A stretch of DNA of 64,000 nucleotides from Deltaproteobacteria bacterium (GTDB lineage: Bacteria; Desulfobacterota; Desulfobacteria; Desulfobacterales; Desulfatibacillaceae). Below the pieces are notes generated by a model. It ran no database searches, had not been told where the DNA came from, and saw nothing but the letters and a program-made list of their open reading frames with translations. The DNA lies in contig JACRLG010000007.1 in NCBI GenBank assembly GCA_016235345.1, positions 186,001 to 250,000 on the forward strand. Reading direction: 5' to 3'. Position numbers and translations under genes: made by a program. This document shows, in pieces, positions 42,032 through 51,811 of this stretch. The stretch's first letter is position 1; every line of letters begins with the position of its first letter.

Positions 42032-44290
42032 TCAGGCTTTTTGGACGGAAATCTTCTGCATGAGGTTTTCGCAGATATTGGCTATGGCAAGGTCGCCGCT
42101 CTTCAGCCCGATTTCCACGAAAGGCCTTGTTTTCTCAGGGTCGTAGCCCTCCAGGGACTTGAATATGTCCAGCTTGATCTTCTCGAATTCCTTGGAGTTG
42201 AAGAATTTTTTTGAAGAAACGAGTTTGAGCAGCTCCGGCAGTGCTTCCTGGGAGCCTATGAAGGAAAGCGCCTTGATGGCGGCCTTCTTTTTCGCCACGC
42301 CGTAGCCCAGGGCCAGAAGCCGACTGTCTTTCACCACTGCAAGCAGGGCGGAGATGACCTTGGGGTCCTGGATCATGCCTGCCACGTTCACCGCGCCCAG
42401 GGCAAAATCAGGGTCCGGGTCGGCCATGGCCGCCACTATGTGTTCGGCGGCCTTGGGGTGCCCAAGGACGGTGAGGCTTGATAGCGCGTCCACCCTGACC
42501 CTCGCGTCCGGGTGTTCCAGAAGGTCCTCCACCAGGGTACGGGCCCCCTTGTCCCGCGCCTTCCGCACCACGCCCATGAGGGCAAGCAGGGCTTCAGGTC
42601 GTTTTTCCTCCACCATCACGGCCAGTATGGCGTCCCTGGTCTGCCAGTAATTTTCGGCAACGAATTCCACAAGAACCCGGCGGGCCGCTTCGTCGGCTTC
42701 ATCACACAGGGAATTGATCATGCATTCCGCGCTCTGGCTGGACAGCTCCCGGAGGATATCGGCCAGCTCCTCCGATTTTCCGGTCCTCTTGTCCCTTATC
42801 GCTAGTGCGATTGCGCTCAGGTTTTCGGGGGTTTTAAGCTCCGCCCTGGCCTTGCGGCACATTTCCGCCTTTTCGGCGGTTTTCGCTCCCTGTTCCATCA
42901 GGGCCAGCTCGTTCCAGATGTAAATCAACTGGTCGAACCGGCCATCCAGAAGGGTCCGGGCCAGGATGACCGACAGGCTCTCGCAGCAGACCTCTGCAAA
43001 ATCCGCGTCTTCGCTTTCTTCCAGAAGGTCCAGCAGGGTTTTGGTTAAATGCCCGGAAATGGCATCGGTTGAAAATTCTGCTTCAAGGCCCTTTTCCGTG
43101 CGGCTTTCAACCCTTTTGTCCTTTATAAGCCCGGTGACTTCGTTGAAAAGCCTGACAGCCAGCTTTTTGCGGTCGTCCGGGTACGCCCTTGGGCGGAAGC
43201 CCGTTGTGGTCAGAAAGGCCAGGCTTATCTGGGAAAAAAGGTGTTCCTCGTCCTCGTTCATCTCCCCGGCAAGGTCCTCCTGCAGGTCGGCATGAACGTC
43301 GGCAGAGGCGAGCCGATCCAGAAGGGAGAGCATCCTGGTGTCGATTCTCATGCCCCATCGGTTGATGTCCTCCAAGGCTTCCAGGAGGATTTTGGCTGGA
43401 GGCGTATCGAAAATAGCGGGGGTGACGTTGCGGCCCCTTGAGGAGAACTCGAAATCCTTGCTTAAAAGCTCGCCCCGCAACTCCGCGTTCAGGTTCGCCA
43501 CAAGGCCTAAGAAACTTTCCTTTACGTGGGTGTCCTTCACCTGGTCCAGGACTGCGTCGGAAACTCCCAGGTTTCTTATGTAGTCAGCCGCAGCCCTGTC
43601 GTAGGAGACCTTCTTGCTGGCGCGTTTTTCCATCTGGTTCAGAAACTGGGCGAGAAGGACCGGATCGACGTTGGTCAGTTCTATGCCGTCATCCTCTTCC
43701 GTGAGCCCTTCCTCCGCCCCCTTTTCCAAGAGGGCCCTGATGTAGTTCTGCCAGGACGCCCCGGAGCTTCCCTCGCACAGGAGCTGTTCGTCGAGGTCAA
43801 CCTCGGTCTCTTCGGAAAACTCGAACTGGCTTACATCCAGGATGGAAAGGGAGATGTACCTCACTCCCATGCGGTTAAGGGCGTCGACGATCTTTTCCCC
43901 GCGTTCGATGCAAAGGGGGTCGCCGGAAAGAACCCGGCACAGGAGATGAATCTCCTCGCTGTTGACGCCCGGACTGAAACTGATCTGGTAGATCGAGTGC
44001 TCGTGAAGATGGGCGGCCAGCTCCTGAAAAATGGGGTTGGTGCGCGGCAGCTCCCATTCGCCCAGGATGAGGCTGTCACGGGTCACGGCAAGGGTAAGGG
44101 CCGGGTGATAGGCGAAGTGCTTTTCCATGAAGCGGGTTATGCGCGAAAGGGAGGCTTCGAGCTGGGGATGGCCGCGCGGATACAGGACCGTGTTTTTCCG
44201 CACCACGTTCAACTGCATCAGGATGTCGGAGACGAGTTTTAAATCGAAGCTGTCCTGGGCGTCAATGTGGGAACCGATGTCAGGGACCAT
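42032..44290 (-). CDS. HEAT-repeat protein with HD-GYP-associated N-terminal domain
   Basis: A 752-residue cytosolic protein. Residues ~20-170 match the N-terminal domain of the adjacent HD-GYP protein (RKNTVLYPRGHPQL, then a strand-rich part ending RYISLSILDVSQF). The middle is alpha-helical, and residues ~540-750 contain HEAT/PBS-lyase repeats (HPDARVRVDALSSLTVLGHPKAAEHIV type). No enzymatic motif is seen. It is probably a scaffold or adaptor working with the HD-GYP protein. Confidence 0.8.
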   Translation of the reverse strand: MVPDIGSHIDAQDSFDLKLVSDILMQLNVVRKNTVLYPRGHPQLEASLSRITRFMEKHFAYHPALTLAVTRDSLILGEWELPRTNPIFQELAAHLHEHSIYQISFSPGVNSEEIHLLCRVLSGDPLCIERGEKIVDALNRMGVRYISLSILDVSQFEFSEETEVDLDEQLLCEGSSGASWQNYIRALLEKGAEEGLTEEDDGIELTNVDPVLLAQFLNQMEKRASKKVSYDRAAADYIRNLGVSDAVLDQVKDTHVKESFLGLVANLNAELRGELLSKDFEFSSRGRNVTPAIFDTPPAKILLEALEDINRWGMRIDTRMLSLLDRLASADVHADLQEDLAGEMNEDEEHLFSQISLAFLTTTGFRPRAYPDDRKKLAVRLFNEVTGLIKDKRVESRTEKGLEAEFSTDAISGHLTKTLLDLLEESEDADFAEVCCESLSVILARTLLDGRFDQLIYIWNELALMEQGAKTAEKAEMCRKARAELKTPENLSAIALAIRDKRTGKSEELADILRELSSQSAECMINSLCDEADEAARRVLVEFVAENYWQTRDAILAVMVEEKRPEALLALMGVVRKARDKGARTLVEDLLEHPDARVRVDALSSLTVLGHPKAAEHIVAAMADPDPDFALGAVNVAGMIQDPKVISALLAVVKDSRLLALGYGVAKKKAAIKALSFIGSQEALPELLKLVSSKKFFNSKEFEKIKLDIFKSLEGYDPEKTRPFVEIGLKSGDLAIANICENLMQKISVQKA

Positions 44291-44602
44291 GACGCCTCGC
44301 GTGGCAGATGGCCCGCAGCCGGGAGCCTTTCAGCGTCTCCGGCGGAGCCAGGGAAGGTTTTGCGCAACCGTGTCGCAAGGTTGTTGAAGCGCATCGGCCA
44401 CGGAAAAAGAGGCGGATCGACCCGATACTTAAAACCGGTTTCCGAGCGCCTTTATTTTAAAGCGTTCCGGTGCGGCTTTTAAAGGTTACACCTGTTTAAT
44501 ATAGTCCGCATCGATTATTAATGTCAACGACGGGGAAACGCCAAGGGGAAGTTTTGGGGGATAAATTTCCGTGTACAAGGCGTCCGGAAACGAGGGTAAA
44601 GA
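44291..44602. other. Intergenic gap upstream of the HEAT/HD-GYP operon
   Basis: About 310 bp containing the 5' region of the HEAT-repeat gene; AT-rich around 44485-44525. No gene or repeat copy was recognised. Confidence 0.35.
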
Positions 44603-44902
44603 TCAAGGCTCGCCACTGTAAGGCCCCGCCACCCGGACACCTTCCAGGAAGAGCGAAACCCCGCCGTCTTCTTCGGTTTCGAGGAGCGCCTTTGAGGCGC
44701 TTCCGCCAGCAAGTGCAGGGTGGGCGCTTCTTAAAGCCAGAAAATCTGCGGATTCGAGAAAGAGCTTCAACGCCTCGATTTTTTCTTCGATGTCGAAAAT
44801 ATCTTCGTCACGGGCCTTGAAGGCCGTCATTATGGAAGTCTCGTAGGCTGTTTTTGCAGCGCTTTGAACGCAGAGGGAGGATACATCGAGAGGAATTTTC
44901 AT
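44603..44902 (-). CDS. Small hypothetical protein
   Basis: A 99-residue acidic protein with a helical middle (DIEEKIEALKLFLESADFLALR) and a Gly/Ala/Ser-rich C-terminal half. It has no signal peptide, no cysteine motif beyond C11 and no recognised family. Codon pattern is like the neighbours, and it stands alone between the HEAT gene and the 45295 gene. Moderate confidence that it is real. Confidence 0.5.
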   Translation of the reverse strand: MKIPLDVSSLCVQSAAKTAYETSIMTAFKARDEDIFDIEEKIEALKLFLESADFLALRSAHPALAGGSASKALLETEEDGGVSLFLEGVRVAGPYSGEP

Positions 44903-45175
44903 GGGCCGGGCCTTTCGGGAAGCCTGATCATGATGCCCAACCCCCCGATTTTCCCGTGTAAATCATTATCGGCCATGGAGCTTCCTCCAATAGTGCTCAT
45001 ACGACAAAATTTACATGGCCCATGCCGTAAACCTTGTCAAGCCATTTCCATGATTTTTTTAAGGGAAATGGATGGGGTGGTTGTTTCAGGATTTTTAATT
45101 TTGGATAAATTGCCAGGAACTGAAGGGATGAGGGCGGTAAGAATTATTCGGAATGTTGCGATCAATCGTTAAAAA

Positions 45176-45213
45176 GCCACAGGCCTCCCCGATTTTTCGG
45201 GTCGGCCTGTGGC
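45176..45213 (-). terminator. Terminator of the small protein at 45295
   Basis: GCCACAGGCC (45176-45185) pairs with GGCCTGTGGC (45204-45213); on the minus strand the stem is followed by five T. The rest of the 44903-45294 gap has no convincing gene. Confidence 0.8.
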
Positions 45214-45294
45214 GCATCAGCTGGATTCAGTAAGCAGACGGCCATGCAATGGATTGGCCGGTTGGAATTTTCGGCTCATCCCTTTTGATATGTA

Positions 45295-45648
45295 TCAGTT
45301 TCCGGCGTAGCCCATCTCGTGCCTGAGCCAGGCCTTCACCGTTTCCGTGGGGGCTGATACTCCCCGCGTTTTGCCGCCTTCGATCTCGTAGGCTTTCGCC
45401 ACGTATTCGGGAAGGGGCATCTGCAAAAGCTCCTCGGTGTCCTCGGAATTCCGCTTTATGAGCACGGCCTTGGGTTTCTCGCCCCAGGTGTCCACCACGA
45501 AATACACCGAAAAATCGCTCTTGCTCCTGACGGGCGAGTGCGCACCATGCCAGTTGTTGTTGCCCCACTCAAGATAAAGGGTCACGGCCTCTTCGGGGGT
45601 TAAGTCCCAGTCTATCGGAAGTTCGCTGTATTTGAGCAATTCGGCCAT
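45295..45648 (-). CDS. Small conserved protein, DVU0772-like
   Basis: A 117-residue protein beginning MAELLKYSELPIDWDLTPEEAVTLYLEWG; the WDLTPEEAVTLYLEWGNN segment resembles a small family described from Desulfovibrio (DVU0772) and other sulfate reducers, recalled from memory. Start is fixed by AAGGAGGAGG two nt before the ATG. It has its own near-consensus promoter (minus strand TTGACA 45702-45707, 16 bp, TATTAT 45680-45685) and a strong terminator, which suggests high expression. Function unknown. Confidence 0.8.
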   Translation of the reverse strand: MAELLKYSELPIDWDLTPEEAVTLYLEWGNNNWHGAHSPVRSKSDFSVYFVVDTWGEKPKAVLIKRNSEDTEELLQMPLPEYVAKAYEIEGGKTRGVSAPTETVKAWLRHEMGYAGN

Positions 45649-45679
45649 TGCCTCCTCCTTTTGGTTAATGGTTATAATA

Positions 45680-45707
45680 ATAATAATCCTTCCTAAAATT
45701 TTGTCAA
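45680..45707 (-). promoter_or_regulatory. Promoter of the DVU0772-like gene
   Basis: TTGACA (complement of 45702-45707), 16-bp spacer, TATTAT (complement of 45680-45685; five of six consensus). Confidence 0.65.
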
Positions 45708-45818
45708 GCAAAACCTCCGAAAAAATTCGCCTGATTTTTTATATGGTTCGGGAAACAGGGCTGTACCGCATTTGTCGGTCCTGGAACGGCGGGCGGCCGG
45801 GAACGGGGGACGATGAAA

Positions 45819-48800
45819 CTAATCCGAATTGAGAGCCTCGCGCACTTTTTCGTAAAGGCCCTTTGGGTTGAAGGGTTTCTGAAGAAAATGCATTCCCTCT
45901 TCCAGAACGCCGTGGTGGGCGATGACGTTGGCCGTATAGCCCGACATGAACAGGCGTTTCATCTTCGGGTAGAGGGACAGCAGGTTTTTGGCCAGATCGC
46001 GCCCGTTCATTTCCGGCATCACCACGTCGGTCATCAAAAGGTGTATCTCGCCATGATTCTCCCTTGCAATGCGGATGGCCTCCACCGGGGTGGAGGCCGC
46101 CAGAACCCTGTAGCCCTGCCTTTTCAGCATCTTTGTGGTGGATTCGAGGATTATCGGCTCGTCTTCCACAACAAGTATGGTTTCGTGGCCGGGCGAAGAG
46201 GGCTTTGCTGCGTCTGTTCCCGCCGGATGCTCGGCCTTGGCCTCGTGCCGGGGCAGGTAGATTCTGAAGGTGGATCCATGGCCCGGTTCGCTGTAGACGT
46301 TTATGTAGCCGTCGTTCTGCTTCACGATGCCGTAAACCGTGGCCAGGCCGAGTCCGGTGCCTTTTCCCACTTCCTTGGTGGTGAAAAACGGCTCGAATAT
46401 CTTGGCCGCCGTTTCCCTGTCCATGCCGCAGCCGTTGTCGCTGACAGCCAGCATGACGTAATCGCCCGGAACGGACCCGGCGTGACCCGCGCAGTAGGTT
46501 TCATCAAAGACGGCGTTGTCCGTCTCGATGGTCACCTTGCCCGAAGCCCCCATGGCGTCCTTGGCGTTGATGCACAAGTTGGCGAGAAGCTGGTCGATCT
46601 GGGCCGGGTCGATCTTGACCGTCCCCAGGTTCTTGCCGGGCAGCCATGCCAGATCGATGTCCTCGCCGATGATCCGACGCAGCATCTTGAGCATTCCCTC
46701 CACGGTCTCGTTCAGGTCGAGCATCCTTGGGGCCACGGTCTGTTGGCGGGCGAAGCCAAGAAGCTGCCGGGTCAGCTCGGCTGATCTCTCTGTGGCCTTC
46801 TTGATCTGGAGAAGGTCGCCGTGTATCGGATGGGCTGGGTCCACCTGTTCCAGGGCCATTTCCGTGTAACCCAGAATTCCACCCAGCATGTTGTTGAAAT
46901 CGTGGGCCACGCCGCCCGCAAGGCGTCCCACCGACTCCATTTTCTGGGCCTGGTTCAACTGTTCCTGGAGCTTTTGCCGCTCCTCCCCGGCCCGTTTACG
47001 TTCGGTCATGTCGCGGCAAATGCTCATAACCACTGACTGCCCGTCCCAGGTTATCATTTGCGCGTTGGCTTCTATGGGAATGGTCGAGCCGTCCTTTCGC
47101 ACGTGAACGGATTCGAACGAGTGATGGCCGTGTTCGATCAACATGGCAATCCTTTGCGGAACATATTGGGCCTGTTCCGGAGAGTCTATCCTGCCCACAT
47201 CCATGGCCATCAGCTCATCATGAGTGTAGCCGAGCATTTTGCTGGCTGCAGGATTTACCGCAAGCATTCGAAGGAACAGGTCGTGTATGAAAATTGCGTC
47301 GGCTGCGCTGTCAAACAAAATCCTGTGCTTTTGTTCACTCTTCTGCAAAGCCGCCAGCGCCTTGTTGCGATCCTCGATGAAGCGGGCCTGTTGCACGTTC
47401 TGGTAGGCAATGGAAGAAAGCTGGCTGGCCAGGGTGAACAGGGCCTGCGACACTTTCTCGAACTGGTCGCGGTTCATGGCGGGCACTTCGAGAAAGGCCT
47501 CCACCATCGTCTCTTCGTCTACGCCTATCTTTCTGGCATAGGCCCGCATCTTTTCCGTGGACTGGGTTTCGTCCCGGACCTGTCCTATAAGCCAGTTGGC
47601 TATGTGCCGCCCGCCAACGGTGATTCCCGCCCCCGCGTCCCAAAGCCCGCCGCTGAGGCAGGGCTGTATTGTGGGGCCTTCCAGGCAGGCGCGGCCTATA
47701 ACCGCGTCGGAGTGATAACAGTTGGCGAGGCCTTTTTCGGTCTTGCGAATTATATCCGAGCAGAGCCGGCAGAAGTTGCTTGGAGCGGTTATCGGCCTTC
47801 CGTCCGTGTGGGTGATGATGGAGGCCACGCCGGTCGCATACGCGAATTCGTCCTGAAGCCTTTGAATGTCCTTAAGGTTGAACATGTCTTCGAAGGCGAT
47901 GCCTTCAGGGCTGTCCAGTGGACGGACCAGAGCCACCATCCTCTTTTCCAGAGCCTCTTCCACCAGCTTCCTCTCGGTTATGTCGCGGCTGACGCCCAAT
48001 ATGGAAGATGGCCTGCCGTGCGAGTCGCGCAGCACGTTAGTCACGGTATCGGCCCAGAAGGTGCTCCCGTCCTTGCGGTAGAATTCCAGCTCGGCGCAAA
48101 CGGTGATATCCGCCGAAGGGTCGTTCAGGCGTTCCGGCGTCATGTGCTCGGCAATAAGAGCCGTTATTTTGGCGAGGGAATCGGGCGTCAGATGGCGTTC
48201 AAGCGGCATTCCGGCCAGTTCGGCAAGGGTGTAGCCCCGCGTTCGTATGACCGAGGGCGAAATCCAGGTGGTGCGGAAATCCAGGTCCATGAGCCACACC
48301 GTATCCCGCATGTTGTCGGTGATGACCTTCATCTCCTGGGATCGAGCCCGCAATTCCTCCTCTGTGCGCATTCGTTCCGTGATGTCCCGGACGTTGGCCA
48401 CAAAGCCGCCCACCGAAGGCTCGGCCTCGAAATTCTGTCCGACGGCCTCGAGATGTACCCACCCCCTGGTTTTATGGATGTGCCGGTATTGTACGGTGAC
48501 GAGTTTTTCGGGGTGCTCCACCGCTTCGTTCCAGGCGTTAGATATTTTTTCCATATCGTCCGGATGGATGATCTCGGCAAGGGACTTGCCCATAAGTTCG
48601 GACGCGGCGAATCCGGTGATTCTCTCAGCCGAAGGGCTTACGTACCTTTGGGTTCCGTCGGAATCGATTATCACGAGGATGTCCGAGGAGTTTTTGACGA
48701 GAAGGCGCAGGCGGTCCTCGCTTTCCTTGAGCGCTCCCACGGCCTGTTTGTATTGGGTGATGTCGAGAATGACTCCGTTCCAGATGATGCTCTCGTCCGG

Positions 48801-49289
48801 GAGGAGCCTGGGGCTGGATGAGCAGAAAACCCAGATTGTCTGTCCGTTCGGCTTTATGACCCTCATTTCCTGGGTCCAGCGCTCCAGGTTTTTCGTGGCC
48901 TCGGTCACCGATGCGAAATAACCCGGAAGGTCGTCCGGGTGGATGTGCCCAATCACCCAGTCAGGGTCGCATATAAAGGAAAAGGGCACGTCGAAGAGTT
49001 TTTCCGCCGCAGGGCTCAAGTACGGAAAACTCTGGGTTCCGTCCGGTTTCTGAAGATACTGGTAAACGGCGCCCGGTATGTTGGCCGCTATGTCGCTTAA
49101 GTTGAGGTCGCCCTGTACGGACATCAACCATTCGGCGCTTTCGGGCGGGGCGGGGTGCATCTGATCTATCAGCCTAAGTGCCCAGTCGGCTCCAACGGCT
49201 GCGGCCTGGTCCCCGATGGCCGCGATAAGCCTCCGCAGCTCCGCATTTTCACGCCTGAGGGAATCGATATCGTCAGGACCGTGGATCAT
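45819..49289 (-). CDS. PAS/PocR hybrid sensor histidine kinase with receiver
   Basis: A 1156-residue hybrid kinase. Three PAS/PAC modules (about 60-440; PAC ends such as [12 protein letters not shown]), then a PocR ligand-binding domain (about 450-645; [40 protein letters not shown]), another PAS (about 655-770), HisKA with phospho-acceptor His in [18 protein letters not shown], HATPase_c ([28 protein letters not shown]) and a C-terminal receiver ([22 protein letters not shown], phospho-Asp; [10 protein letters not shown]). PocR domains bind small metabolites. No response-regulator gene lies next to it. Membrane spans are absent, so it senses cytosolic signals. Confidence 0.93.
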   Translation of the reverse strand: MIHGPDDIDSLRRENAELRRLIAAIGDQAAAVGADWALRLIDQMHPAPPESAEWLMSVQGDLNLSDIAANIPGAVYQYLQKPDGTQSFPYLSPAAEKLFDVPFSFICDPDWVIGHIHPDDLPGYFASVTEATKNLERWTQEMRVIKPNGQTIWVFCSSSPRLLPDESIIWNGVILDITQYKQAVGALKESEDRLRLLVKNSSDILVIIDSDGTQRYVSPSAERITGFAASELMGKSLAEIIHPDDMEKISNAWNEAVEHPEKLVTVQYRHIHKTRGWVHLEAVGQNFEAEPSVGGFVANVRDITERMRTEEELRARSQEMKVITDNMRDTVWLMDLDFRTTWISPSVIRTRGYTLAELAGMPLERHLTPDSLAKITALIAEHMTPERLNDPSADITVCAELEFYRKDGSTFWADTVTNVLRDSHGRPSSILGVSRDITERKLVEEALEKRMVALVRPLDSPEGIAFEDMFNLKDIQRLQDEFAYATGVASIITHTDGRPITAPSNFCRLCSDIIRKTEKGLANCYHSDAVIGRACLEGPTIQPCLSGGLWDAGAGITVGGRHIANWLIGQVRDETQSTEKMRAYARKIGVDEETMVEAFLEVPAMNRDQFEKVSQALFTLASQLSSIAYQNVQQARFIEDRNKALAALQKSEQKHRILFDSAADAIFIHDLFLRMLAVNPAASKMLGYTHDELMAMDVGRIDSPEQAQYVPQRIAMLIEHGHHSFESVHVRKDGSTIPIEANAQMITWDGQSVVMSICRDMTERKRAGEERQKLQEQLNQAQKMESVGRLAGGVAHDFNNMLGGILGYTEMALEQVDPAHPIHGDLLQIKKATERSAELTRQLLGFARQQTVAPRMLDLNETVEGMLKMLRRIIGEDIDLAWLPGKNLGTVKIDPAQIDQLLANLCINAKDAMGASGKVTIETDNAVFDETYCAGHAGSVPGDYVMLAVSDNGCGMDRETAAKIFEPFFTTKEVGKGTGLGLATVYGIVKQNDGYINVYSEPGHGSTFRIYLPRHEAKAEHPAGTDAAKPSSPGHETILVVEDEPIILESTTKMLKRQGYRVLAASTPVEAIRIARENHGEIHLLMTDVVMPEMNGRDLAKNLLSLYPKMKRLFMSGYTANVIAHHGVLEEGMHFLQKPFNPKGLYEKVREALNSD

Positions 49290-49441
49290 TACAAATATCC
49301 TTTGGCATTATATCCAATAGTCAAAACCGGAAAGAACCGCCCTGATTTTATATGTTCTCGAAAAGCATGGCAAGGTTTACCCCGCGCCCCGTTGGCGAAT
49401 GCATGGCGCGTCTTTACAATATCGCCGGGAGCGTAAGGGGT

Positions 49442-49552
49442 TTCCATTTTCCGCTTTATGGAAAACGGTGGAAAAGGTGGGTCGCAGCGCTTTTCCCGCC
49501 CCCGGCTTTCCCTGAAAAAGGAAAGACCATGCTTCGCTTGATAACATATTGT
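49442..49552. repeat. Dispersed element family 2, copy 3 (divergent)
   Basis: About 111 bp with TTCCATTTTCCG at one end and GACCATGCTTCGCTTGATAA at the other. It keeps the layout of the other copies but carries more substitutions. Confidence 0.5.
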
Positions 49553-49562
49553 ATAATGGCAG

Positions 49563-49922
49563 GTGAAAGGAAGCATTTTTGAAGGGTCGTCAGATTTTAT
49601 TCTTCAAAAATCAGGCGGAGCATGTTTTTTGATCTTTGCTGCTGGGGGACACAAGACAACAATAAGCTATGACGAGGCCACGGGCCGCACCATCGCCTGC
49701 GACGCCGACTTCTCCCTTGCGTCCGAGGCCGTCACCGGTATATACAATAAGGTACTTGCGCGAAACTACGACTCCACCCCCGGCGTGAAGGGCCGCATGA
49801 ATCAGGTCTCGTGGAACATCGGCGGCACCGCAGATCCGGGCAATCCCTGTTATTCCAATGGGTTGAACCAAACACCACCACCGTCAAGCCCGAAGCTCGC
49901 TTATAATTGCCTCATGGCGTGA
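49563..49922 (+). pseudogene. Possible gene remnant
   Basis: A 119-codon open frame with protein-like content in its middle (TTISYDEATGRTIACDADFSLA...VTGIYNKVLARNYDS...MNQVSWNIGG) but no recognised domain, no ribosome site, a start next to element family 2 and a tail overlapping the antiparallel activase gene. It looks like a C-terminal or internal fragment of a lost gene. It could also be chance. Confidence 0.3.
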
Positions 49923-50677
49923 ACAGCGGCTCCCAGGGCCCCGACAAGCTGCGGGTCCACGGACAGCGGCGTGAATTTTATGCCCAAAATGGCCTCAAGC
50001 TGCTTCACCACCGAAGGGTTCTTGGCCACCCCGCCGGTAATGGCGAATCCGGGCGCCAGCCTAACCTTTCCCGCAAGATCGGCCACCCTTTTGGCAACTG
50101 CCTGGTTTATGGCAAAGGCGATGTCCGGGGTTTTTTTTCTGCGGTAGATGTGAAAATTGACCTCCTCTTCCATGAATATGCTGCACCGGTTGTTGATGGA
50201 AAAAGGACCCTTCGATTTTTGGGCGATTCTCCCAAGATCGGTGAGGTCAAGGCCAACCGCGTCGGCGAGGATTTCCAGGCTGCGGCCCGTACCCGCCGCG
50301 CACTTGTCGTTCATGGCAAATTCCTGGGTCAGGCCGTTTTCGTCCACCCGCAAGACCTTGCAGTCCTGGCCGCCTATGTCTATCACCGTGCGGATGGCGG
50401 GGGCGGCGAAAAAGGCTCCAAGGCCGTGGCAGGAGATTTCGCTCAAGTTGATTTTTGCGAAGGGGATGGAGAAGCGCCCGTAACCGGTGGCGCAGCAGAG
50501 AGCGATGTCGCCATGGGCGAGGCCCGCGAGCTTCAAAGCCTCGCCCATGACGGTTTCGGCGGATTCCAGCGCTGTGGGCCGGACCGGGATGATCCTGGCC
50601 GAAAGGATTTTTCCGTCCCTCAAAATCACAGCTTCCGCCGTGAGGGAGCCTACGTCACATCCTGCTGTAATTATCAT
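49901..50677 (-). CDS. 2-hydroxyacyl-CoA dehydratase / benzoyl-CoA reductase activase (BadF/BcrAD-HgdC family)
   Basis: A 258-residue ASKHA ATPase that transfers an electron, driven by ATP, to a dehydratase or reductase partner. Motifs: CDVGSLTAEAVIL (phosphate 1), VIDIGGQDCKVL, MNDKCAAGTGRSLEI and NNRCSIFMEEEV (the two Cys that hold the [4Fe-4S] cluster across the dimer), and FAITGGVAKNPSVV. Length and a single domain match HgdC-type activators. Its usual partner subunits (HgdAB or BcrBC) are not encoded in the window; instead it ends a thiolase/ligase/acyl-CoA dehydrogenase operon. Confidence 0.9.
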   Translation of the reverse strand: MIITAGCDVGSLTAEAVILRDGKILSARIIPVRPTALESAETVMGEALKLAGLAHGDIALCCATGYGRFSIPFAKINLSEISCHGLGAFFAAPAIRTVIDIGGQDCKVLRVDENGLTQEFAMNDKCAAGTGRSLEILADAVGLDLTDLGRIAQKSKGPFSINNRCSIFMEEEVNFHIYRRKKTPDIAFAINQAVAKRVADLAGKVRLAPGFAITGGVAKNPSVVKQLEAILGIKFTPLSVDPQLVGALGAAVHAMRQL

Positions 50678-50686
50678 GGGGCCATC

Positions 50687-51811
50687 TTATTCCCCAAGCA
50701 TGGCCTTTTGCAAATACCTTAGCTTCTTTTTCGGGAGAATTCCGAAAACCGCCGTAAGATGCTGGGCGTCGCGGAAGCGCTTTTCCTGGCCGAAGTCCTT
50801 CATGTAGCCCACTCCGCCCAGGGCCTGGATTCCGTCCGTTGTGACCTCGATTGCGCTTTCGGCGCAGTGCAGGAAGGCTGCAAGGCAGGCGGAGCCTTTG
50901 CGCGAATCACCGGAATCAAACAGGCGGCAGGCTTCGGTCACCGCCATTTCGGAGATCCTGGATTTCTGGGCCATGCCACCAAGGATCATCTGCATCTCGC
51001 TCCACCTTATGATGGGCTTTCCGCCCTGGAAGCGTTTTTTGGCGTAATCCAGGGCCTCTTTCACGCTGCCCTTCATAATGCCCGAAAGAACGGACGCTGC
51101 CGCAAGATGCATCCTCCCTGCAACCGAGGCGAAGATTTCCCCCGCCTTGCCGGGCTGGCCCAAAAACCGGGCCTTGGCGTTTTTGAATTCCAGATCGTAT
51201 GCCGGGCAGGCGTGGACTCCAAGGCTGAAAACCGGCTCGGAGACGGAGATGCCTGCGGGTTCGACTTCGGCGAGGAAGAAGGCGAGCTCCTTTTTTTCGA
51301 CGAGGGCCGGGACAAGAACCCGTTTTGCCAGCCCGCCCAAGACCACGTAGGGGGATTTTCCGTTCAGCAGCCAGTCGTTGCCGTCCTTTTTCGCGTAAAG
51401 GGCAGGGGGCGTTTCGGAAGGGTCGCAGAAGACCTGCGAGCCGATCAGGATACCCGCGTAATTTTCCGCGCCCGCCGCGATGCCTTTTAAAAGCTCCGTC
51501 TCGCCCGCTTCGAGAAGAAGGTTTTGGGCGAAGGCGTTTGAAAGGATTATCGCGGCTAACGAGGCGTCATCTTTGGCGATATTTTCCAGAAGCGAGCACA
51601 GGGGGGATAACCTTTCTCCGAAACCCTCCATGTCTTCGGGAAGGGCCGCGTGGAAGAAGCCAAGATCAAATGCCTGGGCCAAAGCGTCGGTGAAAAGCGG
51701 GCCGAAGGGGAAATTATCCGATTCCTCCCGATTGGGGGCCAGAATTTTTGATGCGAAATCAGCGCCCGCCTTGGCCAGAAGGGCCAGTTCCTTTTCGTTT
51801 TTACCCTTCAT
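50687..51811 (-). CDS. Acyl-CoA dehydrogenase-like subunit without catalytic Glu
   Basis: A 374-residue ACAD-fold protein. It has the middle and C-terminal parts (DWLLNGKSPYVVLGGLAKR, AKKRFQGGKPIIRWSEMQM, QALGGVGYMKDFGQEKRFRDAQ) but at the end reads RDAQHLTAVFG where active ACADs read RDAKLLQIYEG, so Phe356 replaces the catalytic Glu. The ATG at 51811 overlaps the upstream ACAD stop as ATGA, and the first ~37 codons fit the family, so the pair is translationally coupled. It probably forms a heteromer with the 507-residue ACAD. EtfAB would accept electrons. Confidence 0.85.
   Translation of the reverse strand: MKGKNEKELALLAKAGADFASKILAPNREESDNFPFGPLFTDALAQAFDLGFFHAALPEDMEGFGERLSPLCSLLENIAKDDASLAAIILSNAFAQNLLLEAGETELLKGIAAGAENYAGILIGSQVFCDPSETPPALYAKKDGNDWLLNGKSPYVVLGGLAKRVLVPALVEKKELAFFLAEVEPAGISVSEPVFSLGVHACPAYDLEFKNAKARFLGQPGKAGEIFASVAGRMHLAAASVLSGIMKGSVKEALDYAKKRFQGGKPIIRWSEMQMILGGMAQKSRISEMAVTEACRLFDSGDSRKGSACLAAFLHCAESAIEVTTDGIQALGGVGYMKDFGQEKRFRDAQHLTAVFGILPKKKLRYLQKAMLGE

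Noticed and set aside
44864-45172. Plus-strand 102-codon ORF
   Set aside because: Overlaps a better minus-strand gene start, lacks a ribosome site and has no protein-like pattern.
49611-49871. Minus-strand 86-codon ORF opposite the possible gene remnant
   Set aside because: No ribosome site and low-complexity Gly/Val/Ala content typical of an antisense shadow.
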